Part shown: piece by piece, positions 21,891 to 32,120 of the stretch | How the letters are laid out: every line of letters begins with the position of its first letter | Numbering within the stretch: position 1 is the first letter of the stretch | Assembly (NCBI GenBank): GCA_030674185.1 | Contig: JAPXFY010000016.1 | Span: forward strand, 49,935,250 to 49,999,249 | Source: Monoplex corrugatus | Lineage: Eukaryota > Mollusca > Gastropoda > Littorinimorpha > Ranellidae | Reading direction: 5' to 3' | DNA: 64,000 nucleotides | Position numbers and translations under genes: made by a program | The notes under the pieces: generated by a model | What the model saw: the letters and a program-made list of their open reading frames with translations, nothing else | Databases searched by the model: none | Told to the model about the DNA's origin: nothing

Positions 21891-22265
21891 TTATCATCAT
21901 GTGCCCTGCCCCATGGCGTTGGCGATCATGACCCTCCACACGAATCTATCCCCTATAGCTGCAAGTACAACTCGCACCCTCTCTGTCTTCAGCCACCCTG
22001 CAAGTCTGTCCAGTATTTTCTCCCAGGTTCTACCTGGTGTTCTCTTGCCCTCCAGCTTTCATGTTGTGACCAGGTACTCCAATTCTCCTTTCCTCATAAA
22101 ATAGCCTCTAAATGTTGCTCGTCTTTTCCTAATCTTCTTTGTTAATGATCTTCTTGTGTCTGTTAATGATCTTTTTGTGTCTGCCTCATTCAAGACTGTC
22201 TCGTTTGTTTTCTTTGCTGTCCATGGTACTCTCAACATTCTTCTTAGAAACAACATTTCTATCAA
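21891..22265 (-). mobile_element. LINE-B 3' fragment
   Basis: The minus strand encodes MLFLRRMLRVPWTAKKTNET and KIRKRRATFRGYFMRKGELE, with an internal 26-base duplication (TGTTAATGATCTTCTTGTGTC-like, near 22139-22185). Confidence 0.85.
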
Positions 22266-22844
22266 AGTACGTACAGGGTATTTGCTACATGTGCCTTGCC
22301 AACTGTCATTCCGCCCCCGTCCTGATAGAAATCATTGCCAGTCAGTCCAAGACTGCTTATTCACCAAACAAAGCCTGGCTTATTTCGCAACTAACATCCA
22401 TATCTGAAGGCCATCATCCACCTGCGACTTGCTGGGTTGAGAATGCCAAACTACCAAGCTGAAGGTAGATTTTCTCGGCATGGGACAATACGGGCAATGG
22501 AATTGGAATCTGATACTGCTACGATTTGCGCGCGATTGGAAACGAAAGATCAAAGGGACAATACTATGTAACGTCTACCAGCGTGCCGTGTACAGAGTTT
22601 GTTTCCCTTGATTTTTCCGTTTTCTTGTATTCGTTTTGCTCGTACGATAAATTTGCAAATATATTAAAAACTGCCGTTGCTTTGTTATTTCGCATTGTGT
22701 ATAAGAATTGAATCTAAGAATCAAGAATTACAGAGTTAAGTTGTTGGCGTCTTTTTTTGTTTTTTTTTTTTTCATTTGGACGAGGAAACCAGTAACAGGA
22801 ACTCGGTAAATCTTCATAATGCATATAACACACACGCACATGCG
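22266..22844. other. No gene recognised
   Basis: Unique-looking sequence; a poly(T) run lies at 22752-22772. Confidence 0.4.
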
Positions 22845-22907
22845 CGCGCGCGTGCACACACACACACACACGCATCGCAGGCACGCACCACACACACACA
22901 CACCACA

Positions 22908-22957
<50 letters not shown>

Positions 22958-22972
22958 CACACACACACTTGA
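22845..22972. repeat. (CA)n microsatellite
   Basis: CA with GCGC and CACC breaks. Confidence 0.95.
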
Positions 22973-23149
22973 ACAACTGACTGAACAGAACAAGTGAAGC
23001 ATCCCAGATTTTTTCAGTCAAATATGACATTCGAAAAAAAATTTCACCTAAATGTTGTTCTGTAAATCAAGAAACAAATCAACCTACGTCAAGTGTGCGG
23101 GGGGGGGGGGACACTGAAAAAAAAAACCCAAAAACCTACGCTTTCAAAA

Positions 23150-23460
23150 ACAAGTAGGTGAAATGGCCAAACTCAGACTTGCATTCGGAAGGTCCTGGGT
23201 TGGATGTACTTCGACATCTCCGCCTAGGTGATATTTCTGGTCTCCCAGGTCAACATGTGTCCAGACCTACCAGTGCCCCCTTCGCATACAGGACGTCAAA
23301 TACGCACGTTAAAGATTCTTCACACGATGCGCGAAACTGGCGCGGTCCATGGCCCACAGTTCCTGCAGACTCAGTGGCTGGCTTACGGAAACATTGAAAA
23401 TACCCAACATGCACGCCCACCAAAGATGCAGACTGTGCAATAACATAGTAGAATGTGACC
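23150..23460 (+). repeat. SINE-B carrying a piece of the PKA RII terminal exon
   Basis: Head and body (GAAGGTCCTGGGTTGGAT, CTCCCAGGTCAACATGTGTC, ACGCACGTTAAAGATTCT), then a foreign segment at 23323-23371, then the normal SINE-B 3' part (GGCTTACGGAAACATTGAAA, CAACATGCACGCCCACC). Confidence 0.75.
23323..23371 (-). pseudogene. Fragment of PKA RII terminal exon inside a SINE
   Basis: About 49 bases matching 25385-25436 in the same orientation, with three small deletions: CACGATGC, GAAACTGGCGCGGTCCATGG, CCCACA and GTTCCTGCAGACTCA are shared. It corresponds to the domain A region around LWAMDRASFRRIV. Too short and shifted to code. Confidence 0.75.
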
Positions 23461-23714
23461 ACCTCGCCTAACAGCTTGAGTTCTCCGCGTGCTGCATTAC
23501 AAAGTCTGATCAAGTACAGTAAGTCCAAGTGAGTTTGCAGAATAACACTATGCAAGAAAGATGTATACCTTTGATGGCATTTGTTCAAATGAACACAAAT
23601 TTACTTCTAGTTTAGTTTAGTCGACACGGCATAATCGCATTCGGACGATTCTTTTTCAGCATTTTTATGCACACAATCACTAGCAATATAGTGCTTAATG
23701 GTAGATCATTATGA

Positions 23715-23930
23715 TCATGGCAGATGCCAAAATTAAGCTATCACATTCAGTTAATTAAGGAAGACGGAAAAGAGGAAGGCGGAAGAACACCTTGCGACGA
23801 ATTGATAAAAGGAGGCTTAAAGGCCCTGAAACACACATGGGGTACTATACAAAGGCTGGCTCAGGTAGACAAGTGTGGAGAACCTACGTTGCTGGCCTAC
23901 CAACGGCACAACAGGCAGTAGGTGCAGTAG
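23715..23930 (+). mobile_element. LINE-D 3' end
   Basis: It encodes GGLKALKHTWGTIQRLAQ and, in another frame, GRQVWRTYVAGLPTAQQA: the C-terminus of an RTE-like LINE ORF2 (TWGTIQRLAQDRQ-type) broken by a frameshift. Confidence 0.7.
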
Positions 23931-24185
23931 GTCTATGTGTCGGCGAGGTCTTGAAAAAATTCATGTTTTGTTCTGCAAGCATTGCGCTGTGCAATCATTT
24001 GATGCATAAAGTAAAGAACACTTTTTCTGCTGCGGACAGGCTAAAAAACTTAGACATTATGCAAGAAATGAAACAACGTCTCAAAAACAAATAAACAAAT
24101 ACACGTTTTTAGCTTGCGTTCCGCGCGTTTTTATGGCGAATACATGTAATATTCGGGGGTTCGGGGGTTGCATGGGTGTTATTGC
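23931..24185. other. No gene recognised
   Basis: Unassigned. Confidence 0.3.
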
Positions 24186-24189
24186 CGAT

Positions 24190-24216
24190 GATGCGTGTGT
24201 GTTGTGTGTTGTGTGT

Positions 24217-24256
<40 letters not shown>

Positions 24257-24415
24257 TGTGTCTGTGTCTGTGTGTCTATGTGTATGCTTGTGTGTGTGTA
24301 TGTGTGTGTGTATGTGTGTGTGTAGGCTATGTGTGTGTCTGTCTTATCTATGTGTGCGAACGCATGCGAGTGTGCGCACATGCGTGCATGCGTGTGCGTG
24401 CGCGCGCGCGTATTT
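24190..24415. repeat. (GT)n microsatellite, interrupted
   Basis: GT with GTCT, GTAT and a final GC-alternating stretch. Confidence 0.93.
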
Positions 24416-24429
24416 CTCCCTCTTTGATC

Positions 24430-24640
24430 ATGTCTGGTTAGACCGTTAATTAGTAGATGTCTGGTTGGCTGGATGGAATGGACTCTTGGTTTGTAGGATA
24501 GTTGATTGGCTTGTAGGATAGTTGATTAATTTCACGGCGATTGTAAGTGGATTCATTGAACTGTTTGCTTGTTTCTTTCTTTGTTCCTTTGTTTTTAGTT
24601 TGTTATCAGCCGAGTTACCCTATGTGGGTGTCATTGATAG
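24430..24640. other. No gene recognised
   Basis: A short direct repeat, GGATAGTTGATT, twice near 24490-24530. Confidence 0.35.
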
Positions 24641-24875
24641 AATAATAATAATCATCATCATGTGCCTCGCCGCGCGACATTGGCGATCATGGCCCTCCAC
24701 ACGAATCTATCCCCTGTCGCTGCAATTACATCTCCCACCCTCTCTGTCCTCAGTCACCCTGTAAGTCCGTCCAATATTTTCTCCCTGGGTCTATCTGGTG
24801 TTCTCTTTCCTTCCAGCTTTCCTGTTGTGATCAGGTGCTCTAATCCCCATTCCTTATGAAATATCCTATAAATTT
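24641..24875 (-). mobile_element. LINE-B 3' fragment
   Basis: (AATAAT/CAT)n tail then GTGCCTCGCCGCGCGACATT and the usual 3' region. It lies just past the RII stop codon and may be in its 3' UTR. Confidence 0.82.
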
Positions 24876-24949
24876 TGGGTGTCTTTGATCAGAATAATAG
24901 AGGGTCTTATTAATCAAATGCTACCAATACAATCAGTTGGTCAGATTAT

Positions 24950-25519
24950 TCACTTTCTTTTGTTGGTGTAAGATTTGTACAGGCCGGAGTTGCGTTTCAT
25001 CAAGTCCACACAAGGCCCCAATAACCTCTCGAACGACTCGCGCTCCAGGAAAGCGACCTTGACCTTCCCATCAGCAATAACATTGGCGGACCTCGGCTTG
25101 TTCTCGATGAGGGCCAGCTCCCCGAAATACTTCCCTTTGGTGAGTCTGCCCACCATCTCCTCCCTTCTGCCTTTGTAAAGGGTTATCTTCACCGACCCTT
25201 CCTCTACAAAATACATCCCGTCAGCCTCCGCTCCCTGATTGATAATGACGTCATCTCCGGCATAGATCTTGGTGACGAGAGCGTCGGCGAGGTTCATTCT
25301 CTCGTACGGTTCCAGGTTCTGGAGCATGGGCACGTTCTCCAGAAGCTCCTCGAACATCTTGCGCTTCTTGAAGGCAGCCTTCAGCACGATGCGGCGAAAA
25401 CTGGCGCGGTCCATGGCCCACAAGGTTCCTGCAGACTCAGCCATGACAGTGGCTGAGCGAGGCATGTTGTACATCAGAGCCAGTTCGCCGAAACTGCCGC
25501 TGTTGTTGAACGTGTGCAC
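24950..25519 (-). CDS. PRKAR2: PKA type II regulatory subunit, terminal exon (cAMP-binding domains A and B)
   Basis: Last coding exon, 189 residues plus TGA at 24950-24952. The acceptor is gtcacccag and the exon begins VHTFNNSGSFGELALMYN. It completes domain A (phosphate-binding cassette FGELALMYNMPRSATV, with the cAMP-phosphate arginine present) and contains all of domain B (second cassette FGELALIENKPRSANV, arginine present), then the conserved ERLLGPCVDLMKRN and a short tail ending YTNKRK. Both cAMP sites therefore look functional. Total predicted length is about 367 residues, slightly short against vertebrate RII (about 400) and near insect RII. No AATAAA was seen just downstream; a LINE-B fragment begins about 80 bases beyond the stop. 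Confidence 0.95.
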   Translation of the reverse strand: MHTFNNSGSFGELALMYNMPRSATVMAESAGTLWAMDRASFRRIVLKAAFKKRKMFEELLENVPMLQNLEPYERMNLADALVTKIYAGDDVIINQGAEADGMYFVEEGSVKITLYKGRREEMVGRLTKGKYFGELALIENKPRSANVIADGKVKVAFLERESFERLLGPCVDLMKRNSGLYKSYTNKRK

Positions 25520-25574
25520 CTGGGTGACAAACATATACAGCGTACAACGACAATTCTTTTTTTTTTTTTAATTT

Positions 25575-26035
25575 TTTTAATCGTCCCATTTTCTGCACCA
25601 CCTTAATGTCCACAGAAACTAGAACAGTTTGTTTGTTTGTTTGTCTTTACAATGCAATGATGATGATGTTGATCAGGATGATCATCATGATGCTATGGAT
25701 TTTCGTCTAGGATTGAGACTGCGTGACAGGGCTATATACTCTACGCTTACTATCTTAACATATCCTGGCGTCAACCAGGCCCGAGAGATACAGACATCTG
25801 TGGTGCTGTCAGAAGATTTGACCAACACCTTCAATGACGCATCCGTGAAGTGGATGAGACTCGACTGTGTGGTTTCAGTTTTTCCAATGAGCCCATAGCA
25901 CGCCCAACTCTGAGTAGGAGCTGGTTACAGCCGAAAAACTCCACAATGATGTTTGAAGGAACTGATGGGGATTCGAACTCACAACCTTCCAGTCGGTAGT
26001 CCGTTGCGCTAACCATTACACCACGGCGACAAGTC
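25575..26035 (-). repeat. SINE-A, full length
   Basis: Right-hand head (ACTGATGGGGATTCGAAC, CTAACCATTACACCACGGCG), body with CCAGGCCCGAGAGATACAG, left end GTCCCATTTTCTGCACCACC. In RII intron 2. Confidence 0.9.
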
Positions 26036-26599
26036 CCAACGAAGTTCATTATTTTATCCTTAGAAGTTATGTTAAAAATGTCCTTACATGTTAAGAATAC
26101 TCGTACATAACGCTTGATGACACATAAATTCTAAGTAGGTGTATAGATTAGCAACGGCAAGCATACAATTCTAGGCAGGTATGTAGATTAGCAAAGGCAC
26201 GTGCGTAAAACAGTTTTAAATAACTCCCACTTTTAGAAAACGATGTATCATTGTCTTTGTCACTGCCTCTACCTGATATGACTACTTCCACCCCATGAAT
26301 CATCGTGTTCACATTTTTCAGCCTTTTCAGCGCACAAAGACATCTATATCTAGCTTATTTATAGCGTTATGCACACACTTGACACAGTGCATAGATTTGT
26401 GTCAGAAAAATATACATGCAGCCATTTCGTCATTAGCTGCCACTTCCCCCAACCTTACCGCCACTTGTTTGTTTTTAACACTTTCTTTGTTTCTTCCTTT
26501 CTTTTGTTTGTGCGTTTATAATCCATGTTTTCACAATTCATTTTTATTTCAGCATAAGGTTGTAAAGACCTATTATGTGAGCACAAGGGTCTGGGGTCT
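26036..26599. other. No gene recognised
   Basis: Two copies of a short unit, TTCTA(A/G)GTAGGT...GTAGATTAGCAA (26128, 26170); otherwise unassigned. Confidence 0.35.
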
Positions 26600-26785
26600 T
26601 AAACTATATACAGGTGAATGGACCGGCAGGGCAGAAAATGAGAGGAAGAGATGACAGAAGACGAAGGAGCAAAAGGAAGAAAAAAAAAAAGAGGAAATAT
26701 CTAGCACAAATTTTCCAGACAGTGGCGAGACTACATATACTGAAAGAGCCCGGGCGTCCCCGTGGGGAAACTCCTAACAAATGAA
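26600..26785 (+). repeat. Family D 3' end
   Basis: TACAGGTGAATGGACCGGCA, GAGGAAATATCTAGCACAAA, TACTGAAAGAGCCCGGGCGT and CCCCGTGGGG. Confidence 0.75.
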
Positions 26786-26874
26786 ATTGACAATTCGGGG
26801 ACGTTTCAAAGATGACAGGCCAACAGAAAACCAATCGCACAAGCACTGTTATTTCTCGTGTTGCTAAACCAGGC

Positions 26875-27035
26875 GACAGACGCGGTAACCTAGTGGATAA
26901 GCATCAGACTTCAGATCAGAAGGTCCTGGGTTCGATCCGCTCAGACACCTCCGTCTGGTGGGTAAAGGGTGGAGATTTTTTCCGATGTTGCAGGTCAACA
27001 TGTGTGTACAGACCTGCCAGTGTCTAAATCCCCTA
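26875..27035 (+). repeat. SINE-B head
   Basis: tRNA-like GCGGTAACCTAGTGGATAAG with GGTCCTGGGTTCGATCCGCT, then GGTGGGTAAAGGGTGGAG. The best-preserved SINE-B head in the window. Confidence 0.8.
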
Positions 27036-27041
27036 CTTGAG

Positions 27042-27770
27042 TGTCATCATCATCAGGTGCCCTGCCGCATGGCGTTGGCGATCATGGACTTCCATCAGTC
27101 TCTATCTCTCGCTGCCCCTAGCATCTCCCCCACCCTCCTCGTCCCCCAGCCACTCTGCAAGTCCGTCCAGCATTTTCTCCCTGGGTCTACCTGGTGCTCT
27201 CTTTCCCTCCAGCTTTCCCGTTGTGACCAGGTGCTCCAAATCCCCCTTCCTCATAAAATGGCCTATAAATGTTGCCTGTCTTTTCCTAATCTTCCTTATG
27301 AGTGGTCTACTTGTGTCTGCCTCCATCAAGACTGTCTCGTTTGTTTTCTTTGCTGTCCATGGAACCCTCAACATTCTTCTTAGAAACCTCAATCTTGTTC
27401 TGGCTTTGTTTGTTGACTGTCCACGCCTCGCATCCGTACAACAGTACTGGTTCTATATAACATTCAAGAACTCTCTTCCTGATGTTAATTGACAGGCATT
27501 TGTTGGTAAGAATGCTTGTCATCTTCTTGAATGCTGTTTTGGCTTGGCCAATTCTGCCGGCTATTTCTGATGTGCATCTGCCGTATGATGAAATGATCGT
27601 TCCCAGGTATTTGAATTTATCAACCTATGTCAAGGTTGTGCCATTTGCTGTTATTTTGCATGAGGCGATTTCATGTTTTTTACTGATCACCATGACTTCA
27701 GTCTTCCTGCTGTTTAGTTCCAGCCCCTTACCTTTGCTTTCTATTTCTAGTATATTCACAAGGTTTTGTA
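27042..27770 (-). mobile_element. LINE-B 3' fragment, longest of the minus-strand copies
   Basis: The minus strand encodes FLRRMLRVPWTAKKTNETVL, CLSINIRKRVLECYIEPVLL and YGCEAWTV, the RT-to-C-terminus region of an RTE-type LINE, with small deletions. Confidence 0.88.
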
Positions 27771-27774
27771 GGTC

Positions 27775-27965
27775 TTGAATGTACACATGCAAAACATCAC
27801 GATCCTTAAAGTTTTGTCAGAGTTATGTGGTTTACAGAAACAGGGGAAAAAAACGCCCGGAATGCACGCTCGCCGATTGACAGCGGAGTGTGCAGCAACA
27901 TACCTCCAGCACAGCTGGGGCAAAAACAATGTGCATACAAGCATCCGAGAAAAATCAGAACACTA
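27775..27965 (+). repeat. SINE-B 3' half
   Basis: GTGGTTTACAGAAACAGGGG, GAATGCACGCTCGCCGATTG and GTGTGCAGCAACATACCTCC. A SINE-B head lies 5' of the intervening LINE-B, at 26875. Confidence 0.65.
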
Positions 27966-27982
27966 AAAATCAAACTGAACAA

Positions 27983-28159
27983 TTAATCCTTTGACCCTGC
28001 ACTCTGTCCCCCAGCACCCTACATCATCAACCATGCTAGCAAAGCAAAAACTTAACCCTTTGATTTCCTCACCCTGCAGGAAGCTGGTGGATAGGGTGAG
28101 GGAATCAAAGGGTTAAGTTTTTGCAGTTGGTCGATAGGGTGTGGGAGTCAAAGGGTTAA
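27983..28159. repeat. MITE-P, full length
   Basis: TTAA at 27983-27986 and 28156-28159. Inner palindrome AACCCTTTGATTTCCTCACC / GGTGAGGGAATCAAAGGGTT around the AGGAAGCTGG centre; right end GGGAGTCAAAGGGTTAA. Confidence 0.8.
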
Positions 28160-28269
28160 TCAAAGAAGCAAACAAACAAACAAAAACACACAGTAGTAGA
28201 ACATACGGTTCGTGAAGAAAACGTTGTAAAAGTAGCAAAGCGTCAGAGCAAACAAACGTGTGACGATGG

Positions 28270-28660
28270 TCGAGCCATTTCGCTCCCAATGGTCCAACTT
28301 TCCTGTGCTTCCCTCACTCCATCCACCAGCTGCAGGATCTAGCCATTTCATTCCTTCACCCTATCCACCGGTGGGCTTCTACTGCAGGAAGCTCATGGAC
28401 AGGGTCATCATCATCATCATCAGGTGCCCTGCCGCATGGCGTTGGCGACCATGGACTTCCAGCCATCTCTATCTCTCGTTGCCCCTAGCATCTCCCCACC
28501 CTCCTCATCCCCAGCCACTCTGCAAGTCCGTCCAGCATTCTCTCCCTGGGTCTACCTGGTGCTCTCATGGACAGGGTGAGGGACTGAAATGGCCAAGTCT
28601 TTGCTTTGCTGTCATGATTGATAATGAAAGAAGCAGGAGGTGAAAAGGTCAAGTCGTTGT
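28270..28660. repeat. MITE-P relative interrupted by LINE-B
   Basis: CCTCACTCCATCCACCAGCT on the left and GGTGAGGGACTGAAATGGCC on the right. The LINE-B piece lies between, with a 14-base target duplication. Confidence 0.72.
28406..28563 (-). mobile_element. LINE-B short insertion with target duplication
   Basis: 158 bases, (CAT)n tail to CTACCTGGTG. CTCATGGACAGGGT occurs at 28392-28405 and 28564-28577. Confidence 0.88.
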
Positions 28661-29285
28661 TTCACTACCATAATTGATAATGCCGGAAGCTGATGCATAG
28701 GGTGAGGGTGTGAAAAGAGTACGTTTTTGCCTTGTTATCATAACTGATAATGCAGGAAGCTGGTAGACTGAGCGAAGCAGTGAAAGGGTCAAGTTTTTGA
28801 TTTCCTATCATAACTGATAACGCAGGTGGTTGGTGAATGTAGTGTGAGGTATTGAAAAGGTTAAATTTTCGCTTTGCTCCATAGCTTACAATGCTGGAAA
28901 CTGTTTCATAGTGTGAGGGAGTGAAAGGGTTAAATTTTCGCTTTGCTACAATAGCTTATAATGCTGGAAACTGGTTCATAGTGTGAGGTAATGAAAGGGT
29001 TAAATTTTCGCTTTGCTACAATAGCTTACAATGCTGGAAACCGGTTCATAGTGTAAGGGAGTGAAAGAGTTAAATTTTCGCTTTGATACAATAGCTTATA
29101 ATGCTGGAAACAGGTTCATAGTGTGAGGTAGTGAAAGGGTTAAATTTTCGCTTTGCTATCACAGCTTATAATGCTGGAAACTGGTTCACAGTGGGGGGGA
29201 GGGGGGTGAAAGGGTTAAATTCTCGCTTTGTTATCATAGCTTATAATGCTGGAGACTGGTTCGTATGGTAAGGTAGTCGAAGGTT
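28578..29285. repeat. Minisatellite of about 67-bp units, MITE-P derived
   Basis: About ten units of GTGAGGGAGTGAAAGGGTTA, AATTTTCGCTTTGCTA, and ATAGCTTATAATGCTGGAAA with CTGGTTCATA. The unit matches one MITE-P arm plus its spacer (compare 3640-3710). Confidence 0.85.
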
Positions 29286-29299
29286 CACCTGTCCCATTA

Positions 29300-29440
29300 A
29301 CATATTGACAAAAGCTGGAAGCGCCGCTTTAGTCACCACAGTCGACTGTTTGTATTACTTCTGCTATTTCCAGAATATTCACGGCTTTAGTCACCACAGT
29401 CGACTGTTTGTATTACTTCTGCTAGTTCAAGAATATTCTA
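29300..29440. repeat. Two-copy direct repeat
   Basis: GGCTTTAGTCACCACAGTCG through TTACTTCTGCTA occurs twice, about 61 bases apart. The first copy starts GCGCTTTAGTC. Confidence 0.85.
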
Positions 29441-29589
29441 TAGGCTGTAAGATAATTTCGGCAGGCCACAGTTTGTTCTCATAATCGTTAATACCGTGTG
29501 TTCAAGCTGGTTACCATATCCCATCAATAGTAGTTAATAATCGTAGCATGTTTGATTCTGTTCTTCGTTTTCTTCTTTCGTTCGATGTC

Positions 29590-30280
29590 TGCAAGGTCAG
29601 GCCACACCTGGCGATGAATGTGGCCGGTGGGATTCTTGTTGTTGTTTGTTTTCTTTTTTCCAGTTTCTGCTGGCTGCCAAACAAGACTAAGCCAGCTGAA
29701 ATGTGGTTTCTAAGAAGAATGTTAAGAATTCCATGGACAGCAAAGAAAACAATATGTTAATGGGACAGGCAGACCTTCGACTCCCTCTTCCTATGAACCG
29801 TTTTCCAGCATTATACGCTATGAAAGCAAACGAAATTTTAACCCTTTGACTCCCTCACACCATGAAAGAGGCAAAGATAGAAAAGAACATTAATGAAGAA
29901 GATTAGGAAAAGACATGCAACATTTCTAGAACAGTTTGATACCGTGAGTTCAAGCTCGTTACCATACCCCATCAGTAGTAGTTAACAATCGTAGCATTTG
30001 ATGTCTGCAAGGTCAGGCCACACCTGGTGATAGTTGTGGCCTTTTTCTTCAGTTCAAGCCGGCTACCATGAAGCTTGTTGGTCAGAGGAGTTGTGTACCT
30101 TTCTTCCCGAGTCCCCCAGCAATAAAAACGGATGGGAGGATCTCTAGCAGGTGAGGGTGGATCCAGCCTGTGGAGGCACAGGTTGACCGAAATCTGATCC
30201 TCCCTGAAGGGACTTCTATGATCGAATGACTTTCTCCTCTGATGCAGATGACCGTGTAGTCATCTGCGTTATATTGCATG
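29590..30280. repeat. Family H repeat with LINE-B and MITE-P scraps
   Basis: GTCAGGCCACACCTGGCGAT and the repeated GTCAGGCCACACCTGGTGAT (30012). LINE-B scraps at 29695-29755 (MWFLRRMLRIPWTAKK) and 29875-29935, with MITE-P-like TTTAACCCTTTGACTCCC between. Confidence 0.6.
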
Positions 30281-31580
30281 GCACTATGGTTTGTTAGGAA
30301 GCGTTATATTGCATGCCACTATGGTTTGTTAGGAAGCGTTATATCGCATGGCACTATGGTTTGTTATGAAGCGTTACATTGCATGGCACTAGGGTTTGTT
30401 AGGAAGCGTTATATTGCATGACATCATGGTTTCTTAGGAAGCGTTATATCGCATGGCAACATGGTTTGTTAGGAAGCGTTATATCGCATGGCACCAGGGT
30501 TTGTTAGGAAGCGTTATATTGTATGGCAACATGGTTTGTTAGGAAGCGTTATATTGCATGGCACTACGGTTTGTTAGGAAGCGTTATATTGCATGGCATC
30601 ATGGTTTGTTAGGAAGCGTTATATCGCATGGCACTAGGGTTTGTTAGGAAGCGTTATATTGCATGGCATCATGGTTTGTTAGGAAGCGTTATATCGCATG
30701 GCACTATGGTTTGTTAGGAAGCGTTATATTGCATGGCACTATGGTTTGTTAGGAAGCGTTATATCGCATGGCACTAGGGTTTGTTAGGAAGCGTTATATT
30801 GCATGGCCCCATGGTTTGTTAGGAAGCGTTATATCGCATGGCACTATGGTTTGTTAGGAAGCGTTATATTGCATGCCACTATGGTTTGTTAGGAAGCGTT
30901 ATATCGCATGGCACTATGGTTTGTTATGAAGCGTTATATTGCATGGCATCATGGTTTGTTAGGAAGCGTTACATTGCATGGCATCATGGTTTCTTAGGAA
31001 GCGTTATATCGCATGGCAATATGGTTTGTTAGGAAGCGTTATATCGCATGGCAATATGGTTTGTTAGGAAGCGTTATATTGCATGGCATCATGGTTTGTT
31101 AGGAAGCGTTATATCGCATGGCACTAGGGTTTGTTAGGAAGCGTTATATTGCATGGCCCCATGGTTTGTTAGGAAGCGTTATATCGCATGGCACTATGGT
31201 TTGTTAGGAAGCGTTATATTGCATGGCACTATGGTTTGTTAGGAAGCGTTATATTGCATGGCACTATGGTTTGTTAGGAAGCGTTATATCGCATGGCACT
31301 AGGGTTTGTTAGGAAGCGTTATATTGATGGCACTATGGTTTGTTAGGAAGCGTTATATCGCATGGCAGTATGGTTTGTTAGAAAGCGTTATATTGCATGG
31401 CACTATGGTTTGTTAGGAAGCGTTATATCGCATGTCACTATGGTTTGTTAGAAAGCATTATATTGCATGGCACTATGGTTTGTTAGGAAGCGTTATATTG
31501 CATGGCAACATGGTTTGTTAGGAAGCGTTATATTGCATGGCACTATGGTTTGTTAGGAAGCGTTATTTTATATGGTGTTT
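30277..31580. repeat. 35-bp minisatellite, left block
   Basis: About 37 tandem units GCGTTATATTGCATGGCACT + ATGGTTTGTTAGGAA. Units alternate between TATATTGC and TATATCGC types, and a few read CACTAGGGTT or CACCATGG. Confidence 0.97.
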
Positions 31581-31584
31581 GTTT

Positions 31585-32120
31585 TGGTCAAGCCAAAACA
31601 GCATTCAAGAAGATGACAAGCATTCTTACCAACAAATGCCTATCAATTAACATCAGAAAGAGAGTCCTTGAATGTTATCTAGAACCAATACTGTTGTACG
31701 GATGCGAGGCGTGGACAGTCAGCAAGCAAAGCCAGAGCAAGATTGAGGCAGCCGAGATATGATTTCTAAGAAGAACGTTGAGAGTTTCATGGACAAAAAA
31801 GAAAACAAACGAGACCGTCATGATGGAGGCAGACACAAGTAGATCACTCTTAAGGAAGATTAGGAAAAGACAGGCAACATTTATAGGCCATTTTATGAGG
31901 AAGGGGGATTTGGAGCACCTGGTCACAATGGGAAAGCTGGAGGGAAAGAGAGCACCGGTAGACCCAGGGAGAGAATGCTGGACGGACTTGACTGAGTGGC
32001 TGGGGACGAGGAGGTGGGGGAGATGCTAGGAGCAACGAGAGCTAGAGATAGATGGAAGTCCATGATCGCCAACGCCATGCGGCAGGGCACCTGATGATGA
32101 TGATGATGATGATGATGATT
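31585..32120 (+). mobile_element. LINE-B inside the 35-bp minisatellite
   Basis: AAACAGCATTCAAGAAGATG, CLSINIRKRVLECYLEPILL, RKIRKRQATFIGHFMRKGDL, HLVTMGKLEGKRAP, ending CAACGCCATGCGGCAGGGCA then (ATG)n. 5' truncated. The array continues on both sides. Confidence 0.93.

Noticed and set aside
23724..24094. Novel small gene with a basic 65-100 residue product
   Set aside because: TWGTIQRLAQ and QVWRTYVA are the C-terminal pattern of an RTE-like LINE, split by a frameshift.
25520..25534. A start codon for the RII terminal exon at 25534
   Set aside because: The five codons between it and 25519 are intron sequence ending in a good acceptor (gtcacccag).
26875..26940. tRNA gene candidates with A- and B-boxes (also 15620, 17587, 35250, 40011)
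   Set aside because: Each continues into a conserved SINE body and occurs in several diverged copies; the cloverleaf is incomplete. They are SINE heads.
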